Assembly: GCA_949825045.1 (NCBI GenBank)
Contig: OX463818.1
Coordinates: 28,350,906-28,414,905 of the forward strand
Origin: Argyresthia goedartella
Taxonomy: Eukaryota; Arthropoda; Insecta; Lepidoptera; Argyresthiidae
Direction: 5' to 3'
Length of the DNA: 64,000 bases
In this document: in pieces, positions 57,691 to 64,000 of the stretch
Layout of the letters: each line of letters opens with the position of its first letter
Position numbering within the stretch: position 1 is the stretch's first letter
Translations under genes and position numbers: made by a program
The notes under the pieces: model-generated
Databases searched by the model: none
The model's input: the letters and a program-made list of their open reading frames with translations, nothing else
What the model was told of the DNA's origin: nothing

Positions 57691-60628
57691 TAGCATAGGC
57701 CTCCCCGCTGCTGTCGACGAACGTGTGGACTTCGTAGCGGGCGGCCGGAGTCGTGTCGTAACATCTTGGTATTTTTAGGTTACCTAGGTCACGTAGGCGA
57801 CCTAGCCATTCGCTCCAGCGCCCGCGCAGGCCTTCCGTGATGTCGTCATCCCAGCCCGTGTTGTAGCGCCACGTATCTTGTATGATTCTTTTCGCCGGTG
57901 TTGTCAATGGTGAGATGAGGCCCAAGGGGTCGAATATTGACATAATGATGCTGAGGGCCTCCCGCTTTGTCGGTGGGCGGAGATCGTTGATGACTTCGGG
58001 CGGAGCTCTTCGTAAGTTGAGACGAAAACGGATGGTGTCCTCGTTTGTGTCCCATAATAGCCCGAGTGTCTTCTCTATCTCACTCCCGCCGATGGGGACC
58101 GTGTTGCCATCTCGCTCTTTCTTGTTGACAACGTTGTTGATAGCGTCGCGTTCGTTTGTGGCCCACCCGCGTAGCTCGAAACCGGCTTGTTTGTGAACGT
58201 GGTCGACTTCTTTTGTTATTTTCTTTGCTTCGCTTATAGTGTTGAAGCTCTGCAGGTAGTCGTCTACGTAGTGGTTTCGTTCTATTGCTTGCGCAGCTTG
58301 TGGGTACAGCGATGCGTGTTCTTGTGCATTTCTGTTCTTTATGTATATAGCGGTGCACGGAGACGACGATGCGCCGAACACCACGGAGGTCATGCGGTAT
58401 TCTTCTGGTTCTCCCGTACGGCGATCGCCTCGCCACAGGAAACGTAGTGCATCTCTGTCTTCTTCACGTATTTTTATCTGCATGAACATCTCTTTCAGAT
58501 CGGCCGTTACTGCGATGCTGTGTTGTCGGAATCTCATGATGACCCCGGGCAACGACTGAAGGAGGTCTGGGCCCGGAAGGAGCATGTCGTTGAGGCTGCG
58601 GCCGTGTGAGGAGGCTGCGGCGTCATGGACCACTCGAATCTTCTTTTTCTCCGGGTTGCAGACGGCGAAGTGCGGTAAGTACCACGTTCTTCCGCTAGGC
58701 GGCGTGTCGGCGCGCTCGGCGTAGTTAGAGGTAAGTAGATTGTTGATGCGTTCTTCATATTGTTTTTTCAGGTTGTCATCGCGGTCCAACTTCCTCTCGA
58801 GCGTGTATAGGCGCCTCAGTGCATCGAGGCCGAGGGCGTCGGCGAGTGCGGCGTCCACGATCGTCACGGTGCTCCCGTCGTCAAGGAGGGCGTAGGCTTG
58901 AATCTCGGCCCGGGGCCCCCGCAGTATGACAGGTGCAATTTTCAAGTAGCCTCGTGTAGTAGCGGTTGCGGGCGCGGCCGTGCGCTCGCTGGTGACCGCC
59001 ACCACCTCTTCTTTTCTCTTTTGCGACTCTTCTGAGGCGGCTGCTCCGGTGGGAGCGGCTTTTTCGTGATGCAGCAGTTGATGGTGTCGCATGGGGCAGC
59101 CCTCGTGTCCGCACGGTTTTGCGCGGCACGTGAAGCGGTGATGTGTGCTTGACAGGCAGCGGTAGCACGTGTGGTTTTTCTTTGCGACTTCCCAGCGCTC
59201 GTTCACGGTGAGTTTGTTGAATTGTGGGCACGCTGGGAGCAGATGCGACGCGTGTTTGCATAGTGGGCACGCGTGCTTCTCTTCTTTCTTCTTTGGAGTT
59301 TCTGTGGTGGCAGCGTAGGTGCGCTCGGTCCTCTTGCGCGCCGTCGGCCGGGCTTCCCGGAAGTCTGACGTTTGTTCGGGCGGGGCGTAGGGGGCGCACT
59401 TGTCTGCTTCTCTATTCAGGAAGTCGGCGATCTTCTTAAGTTCGGGCGTGTCTTCCTTTTCTATGGCGTAGTCATACCATTTGTTCTTCAATATCGGCGT
59501 TAGCTTGTCCACAATCGTTCGCAGTAGCTCCGGGTTGTAGAGGTACTGCGGCTTTTTTAGTAGTTCGATTGTGGCAACGGTGTTGGCGATGCGGCCGGCG
59601 AATATGCATAGGTCACGTGGGCTGTCGGTGAGTCGTGGCAGCCCCTTCATCTTCTCTGTTTCTCCCATTAGTAGCGCGTCTGGTCTTCCGAATCTTCGTT
59701 CTAGTGCTTTGATGACGTCTTCCAGGTGCGGCTGGCTGATGAGGAGGGCGCTGACGGCCTCCCAAGCGACACCCTTGAGACTTCTTCGGATTCGGGCCAC
59801 ATTTTCACACGCAGAGAAACTTGATGAGGACTCGATGTAAGCGGCCTTGAAGTGTAGCCACTCGTTGCACAGGCCGTTGAAGACTGGTAGGTCTGGTATG
59901 TACTTCTTGTTTGATTTGCTTGTTTGCAGGGCTTCGGCCAGGGCTGTTGATAGCGACGTAACGTCCATCACGGCGGGTCTCTGTGGAGCTTCTTGTAGCG
60001 GCTCCCGCCGCTTGCGCAATGTAGTGGCGCACGCGGTGAGTTCCCGTCGTTCTTCATTGATGGGGATTTCTATCGCGGCTTCTGTTTCTGGCTTTCGGTT
60101 GAGCCAATCGCCTATTCTTTGTGGGGCAAGGTCTTCCTCCTCTTTGGACTCTTCCGGCGACGACGTCGCGTTGATGCGTTCCTGCCGAATCTTCGCTAGT
60201 TCTGCTTCGGCATTTATACGCCTCAGCTCCAACTCGGCTAGCCTCTCCTTGGCCTCTAACTCCGCGAGGAGTCTCTTGCTAGAGGCCTTGGATCGGCACG
60301 ACCGAGCAGGCTTGAGCGTTTTCGTGTTCGTCGGTGGCGGCATTAACTCGGCGGTGTGGCGTTCGATGACCGTGTCTGTGCTGGCGGCGGGTGTGGCTCT
60401 GATTCCTGACGTGTCGACGTGGCCTCTGGCGTTACTGCCGGAGGTCGTGTCGTGACTACGTGCGTCCGTCGTGTTCGTGCCCGTCGTCGCGTTGGTGTCT
60501 TCGGTTGTGCCGGTGCCGGTCGTGGTACCGGTTCCAGTCGTGGTATCGGTCCCGGTCACGGTTTCCGTCGTTGTGCCGCCGCTGCCGGAAGAGTCTTCTT
60601 TTCCGCTGTTACTTCTGGTTACAACCAT
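57629..60628 (-). pseudogene. BEL gag-pol part 1: gag, partial protease, RT
   Basis: 999 codons. The N-terminus is a Thr/Gly/Ser-rich stretch, then a charged coiled coil (KERLAELELRRINAEAELAK). A DUF1759-type gag follows (IPDLPVFNGLCNEWLHFKAA), then zinc knuckles around residue 490 (CYRCLSSTHHRFTCRAKPC). The protease motif ALLDDGSTVT is at about 580. Only about 20 residues later the sequence is already LYTLERKLDRDDNLKKQYEE, the segment before RT, so most of the protease and the linker are deleted in frame. RT follows with VTADLKEMFMQI, SSSPCTAIY and NHYVDDYLQS. The ORF ends soon after VHTFVDSSGEAYAT at the frameshift. Confidence 0.9.
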
Positions 60629-60659
60629 CTTCTTAATTTTCTTGATGCTTCAGTGATCC

Positions 60660-60681
60660 GGCTTCGACGAGGACCAAACAA
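60660..60681 (-). promoter_or_regulatory. Candidate BEL primer-binding region
   Basis: Just inside the 5' LTR the minus strand reads TTGTTTGGTCCTCGTCGAAG. The TGGTCC start would pair with a tRNA 3' CCA end, but the tRNA was not identified. Confidence 0.4.
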
Positions 60682-61465
60682 TGAACGCGATGTACATAGA
60701 GTACCCCGCAATTCGTATTTGTGTGTACTTATTGCGGGGCGCAGCGTGGACTGTAGATTTTCTTCAATATTTGCAGGCGGAGAGGCGAGGGGGAGGCCTT
60801 GATGCTTCTTCTGCTGTAGCTCGATCGGGAATGAATGTTCGGCGGCGCGCGCGCGCCTTTTATTGGACCGCCTGAGAGTAGTTTTGTTTACCTCAGACCC
60901 CGCGCCGCACACCGCCCCCTTCCTCGCCCCTCCTTCCCCGCTAGGCTTTATTTCTAATTAAAATGGTTTTATTTTACATAATTGTCTTAAATCTATGCTT
61001 ATTCAATACCTTGAGTCTCTAAATATCCTTTTACATAATGATTTGGGTGACCGCGGGCTTTCTAATAAGGGTTTTGTATTATTTTGGCCGGCCCGCGGTC
61101 CCCCGCCTCACCGAGGTATTAAATATAGGTGCCTGCGCGCCTCGAGTCGCTTCAATCGGAGCTCGGTTCGCACAGGCTACACATCAAAAAACAACCAATA
61201 CAATATCTTTATTCTCATAACATACTTAAATCTAATAGAATATGAACACAAAACATAAGTCAGACCTTTTTTATTATAAGGTGAAACTCTTATAAAAGGG
61301 GATAGTTTAGCACTCGTACATTAGGCTACCGTTAAATGAAAACATAAGTTGCTTAACTAGGTTTTCCTTAACTCTAATGTCCTACAAATATTATCTTTAT
61401 TTATTTATTTTAACAATATATTTATAGTAATCATTTAAACAGTGACGTCGCTTTCGTCGTTAACA
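60682..61465 (-). repeat. BEL 5' LTR (784 bp)
   Basis: Begins TGTTAACGACG on the minus strand. Contains 87 bp (61259-61345) absent from the other LTR and bounded by aaaacataag repeats. Otherwise only a few substitutions were seen between the LTRs, suggesting a fairly recent insertion. Confidence 0.85.
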
Positions 61466-61955
61466 CATATAATTATATGGTGTTTGGCTTGAAACAACTT
61501 CCCATATATGATTTCAGTTAAAACTATAGATATCGCCATGGCTATACCATGGATACTTATGTATACGCTAAATACTCCACTTATTTACTAATAGGCAGGC
61601 TAGTTAAATAAAACAGGGTTAAGCAGGCAGCAGAAAGTAAGCCCATCGTAAATATACGCGGAGTTTGGAAACCTAAAGGCTTCAACGTGGTAAACGTTTA
61701 CTTTCTATTATTTCTAGATGGTTAGGTTGCGCCGAAGGGCTAGCCTCGGTCACGCAAAATTGAGTAATGAATATCCGGCTTAACTTTGGCACAACTGTGT
61801 CTCTGCGACCCCTTATGTGAAAAGGCGTGACCCTATATATTGTATTCGGTAAATTCTAGACTCGTACGCCCAGTTACTCAATTTAACTAAAAGGTTTCAT
61901 TACATTGTAACCCATCAAATACTGAGCGGGTTAGACTCTCACTCGTTTATTTCCC
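61466..61955 (-). repeat. BEL target duplication (right) and LINE 3' region
   Basis: catat at 61466-61470, then the continuation of the duplicated block, matching 5617-6101 with scattered substitutions. Confidence 0.8.
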
Positions 61956-62889
61956 TCACATTCGTTTCCCTGTTGTTGAATGTCTGCTTATTGTGTAACA
62001 CCTGCTTGCTCGTAACATAAATGAATTTTGTCTATAGTTAGTTGAGGCTCTAAGCACATTTAATGGAGGGTTGAATCTGAGTGTCCTCTGTGGAACAACA
62101 AATTTAAGTTTGCTCAGGAGGACCGGACAATCGATGTCATTATTAATTATTTTTAACATATATAGGTCATCGGCAATATTCCGCCTATTTTGAAGAGGTA
62201 AAAAGTGAAATTGTTTACAAAGATTTAGATAATTATTGGATTTATAGGGAATTTTAACTCTAAAACATAGGTACCTCAGGAACCGCTTTTGGATATTTTC
62301 AATACGATTTATATAAGTGGCATAGTTCGGGTTCCATATCTGGGACGCATACTCAAGGTTACTTCTTACAAATGTACAATATAATAGTTTTATAGTTTTG
62401 ATATTAGTAACACTCTTAGATATTCGCATAACAAAACCCAGTGATTTCGAAGCTTTATTGACAATTTTATCAACATGACGATCAAAGAGCAACCTTGAGT
62501 CATGGTGTCCACCAAGATCACGCATTATATTACATCTAGAAAGATCCTGGCCTTGCAAAGTATAGTTTGTGTGAAGAACATTGAATTTACGGGTAAAAAA
62601 ACAGACGAATCATTTAGAAGGATTCAGTTCTAACTTATTGATACGGCAATAATCTTCTAAGCGAGTGAGATCTGCCTGAAGGGCAATCTCATCAACATGA
62701 GATGATATAATAAAATAAATTTTCATATCATCTGCGAAACTCAATAGATTTGATGAATTAAAACACGATTCGATATCTCCCACATAAGTGATAAAAAATA
62801 AAGGACCAAGCAGGGATCCCTGAGGGACTCCGCTTGGAACAGGGACCCAACTAGAAACGTAATTGTTGAGGACGACAGCCTGGAATCTA
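61956..62889 (-). pseudogene. CR1/Daphne-like LINE RT, right copy, cut by mariner
   Basis: Counterpart of 6102-7035. The C-terminal frame here is open for 200 codons (62558-61956). The upstream RT part with SGVPQGSLLGPL and SFADDMKIY lies in a different frame (about 62640-62880). It ends at the TA where the mariner inserted, so the rest of the RT is displaced out of the window or lost. Confidence 0.85.
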
Positions 62890-64000
62890 CATAGTCAGGT
62901 CATAAGTTCTGTCACATGTGCAATATGAAATAATTTAGACATGTTTATTATTTATGTAAACATTTATATAGCAAAATGAACTTAATAAAACATAGATTCT
63001 TATGGCAACAAAGTTTATTCAAAATGACCCCCGCGATTTTGAATACAGGCCTTTATTCTGCGCGGCCAGTCGTCTATCGCAGCACGAACGAGGTCCATGT
63101 CAATATCGGCGGCTGCCTTAATCAAGGATGCCTTGAGTGACTCCTAATCAGGATGAGGCTTTGAGCAGGCCTTTTCCTCCAAGTGTTGCCATATCTTGTA
63201 ATCTAACGGACTCAAATCTGGACTGGAGGAGGGCCAGTCTTCGTGCCGGATGAAGTCGATTTCACGCGCCGCCAGCCAGTCTTGTGTGCTTCTCGCTCTA
63301 TGAGCTGGCGCAGAATCTTGTTGGAATACCCAGTGCCTGTTATTAAACATGGTATGAGAAACAGGTTCCACAAGGTTCTTGAGGACTGTATTTTGATACA
63401 CAACTGCATTCGTTTTTACGCCTTTCTCACAAAAATGTACCTCAGTTTTAAGCCCCAATAAGAGTTAAGCCCCAACCAAACCATGTGCGAGAATGGAAAA
63501 TGACCTCGTTGGACACGCGGAATACGGTTACTCGCTTCTTCACTGCTGTGTGCGTACACCTTATCATTTTGTTTGTTGTAGCTCTCTTCCACGGTGAAAA
63601 TTTTTTCATCCAAAAAAAAGAATTTCCCGATGCTTTTTTCCCGCGTACCGCTTCAACAAAGCGCGGCATCTCTTCAGTCTCAGGTCCATTAAACGAGCGT
63701 CCAAACGATGTCCTGTTTTTCTTCGATATGCCCTAAGCCCTAAGTCTTCATTTAACACCCTTTTCACCGTGGTCCTGCTTAACCCCATCTGAAGGGCCAA
63801 CAGTTTCTGCTTACGTATGAGATTTCTTTGAATTCGCGCCTTCACAGCTTTTATCACTGCTGGAGTCCTAACAGAGCGAGGGCGACCACTTCTTGACCTG
63901 TCATCTACACTAGAGTCTTCATTGTATCGTTTTATGGTACGATAAACGAATCTTTTGGTTATATTCAAATTTTTCAGTAAGTCGAAAATCTGAATTGGCG
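62890..64000 (-). mobile_element. Mariner-type (DD37D) transposon, incomplete at window end
   Basis: The terminus CATAGTCAGGTCATAAG follows TA at 62888-62889; the uninterrupted TA is at 7034-7035. The transposase runs on the minus strand toward this end. The other terminus lies outside the window. Confidence 0.85.
63010..63968 (-). pseudogene. Mariner transposase (DD37D, maT-like), frameshifted
   Basis: Cut-and-paste transposase. The helix-turn-helix region has NITKRFVYRTIKRYNEDSSV, the GRPRSVRTP hinge and a second HTH (LALQMGLSRTTVKRVLNEDL). The catalytic domain has the first Asp in MDEKIFTVEESYNKQND, the second in VFQQDSAPAHRA and the third in SPDLSPLDYKIW. Thirty-seven residues separate the second and third Asp, the DD37D spacing of maT elements. 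Frames change near 63610 and 63440, and a stop follows SKPHPD at about 63144, so it is inactive. The start of the protein is beyond the window. Confidence 0.85.

Larger units (their letters stand above)
52482..61465 (-). mobile_element. BEL/Pao LTR retrotransposon with a LINE in its 3' LTR
   Basis: On the minus strand: 5' LTR 61465-60682, gag-pol 60628-55584, polypurine tract about 55626-55615 (ggcgggagaaa), 3' LTR 55614-52482 split by a LINE. LTR termini are TGTTAACG...TACA or TTCA. Flanked by catat duplications. Without the LINE the element is about 6.6 kb. Confidence 0.9.
46879..62889. repeat. Right copy of the large direct duplication
   Basis: Homologous to 1-7035 after removing the BEL insertion (52482-61465 plus one catat). 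It ends at the TA where the mariner begins; homology may continue beyond the window. Confidence 0.9.

Noticed and set aside
1..64000. CRISPR arrays, prophage or bacterial operons
   Set aside because: No regularly spaced repeats, and introns, SINEs and LINEs throughout show a eukaryotic nuclear sequence.

Overview
The window is eukaryotic, intron-bearing, and mostly transposable elements (TEs). It looks like a moth or butterfly (Lepidoptera): there are tRNA-headed SINEs, RTE-type LINE 3' ends, the dispersed 'gccaagtgcgagtc' repeat, and P-, BEL-, copia-, mariner- and hAT-type elements side by side. This identification is by recognition and was not searched. No bacterial, plasmid, CRISPR, rRNA or functional tRNA gene was seen.

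Layout. 1-7035 and 46879-62889 are two direct copies of one block, about 98% identical by eye and about 46.9 kb apart. The block holds a THAP-domain P-like DNA transposon, which carries a copia retrotransposon in its first intron, followed by a 339-bp tandem unit and a CR1/Daphne-like LINE. The right copy also contains the 5' half of the P-like element (from 42136) and later insertions that the left copy lacks: a BEL/Pao element (52482-61465), a jockey-like LINE inside the BEL LTR (53055-55437), and a DD37D mariner (62890 to the window end). A 1.07-kb inverted-repeat element sits inside the copia. Target-site duplications were read for nearly every layer (GGTAAAAC, GAATA, AGGT, CATAT, ACAATATCT, TA), so the order of events can be read directly.

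Between the copies: 7.7-10.7 kb holds broken hAT, gypsy-gag-like and LINE pieces, including a LINE fragment flanked by a 281-bp direct repeat. 11.1-21.9 kb holds the only candidate host gene, a small secreted protein spread over about six short exons with SINE- and MITE-filled introns. 21.9-25.2 kb is an RTE-like LINE (minus). 25.2-31.7 kb is a LOA/I-group LINE (plus) with ORF1, endonuclease, RT and RNase H. 31.9-33.4 kb and 37.6-41.3 kb are two more CR1/Daphne-like LINEs (minus). 33.4-36.6 kb is mostly unassigned.

How the parts relate: almost every TE coding region carries a stop, frameshift or internal deletion, so most are relics. The most informative content is the nested insertion history with empty and filled sites in the same window, the nearly complete P-like element with a duplicated mini-exon, and the previously unrecognised small host gene.
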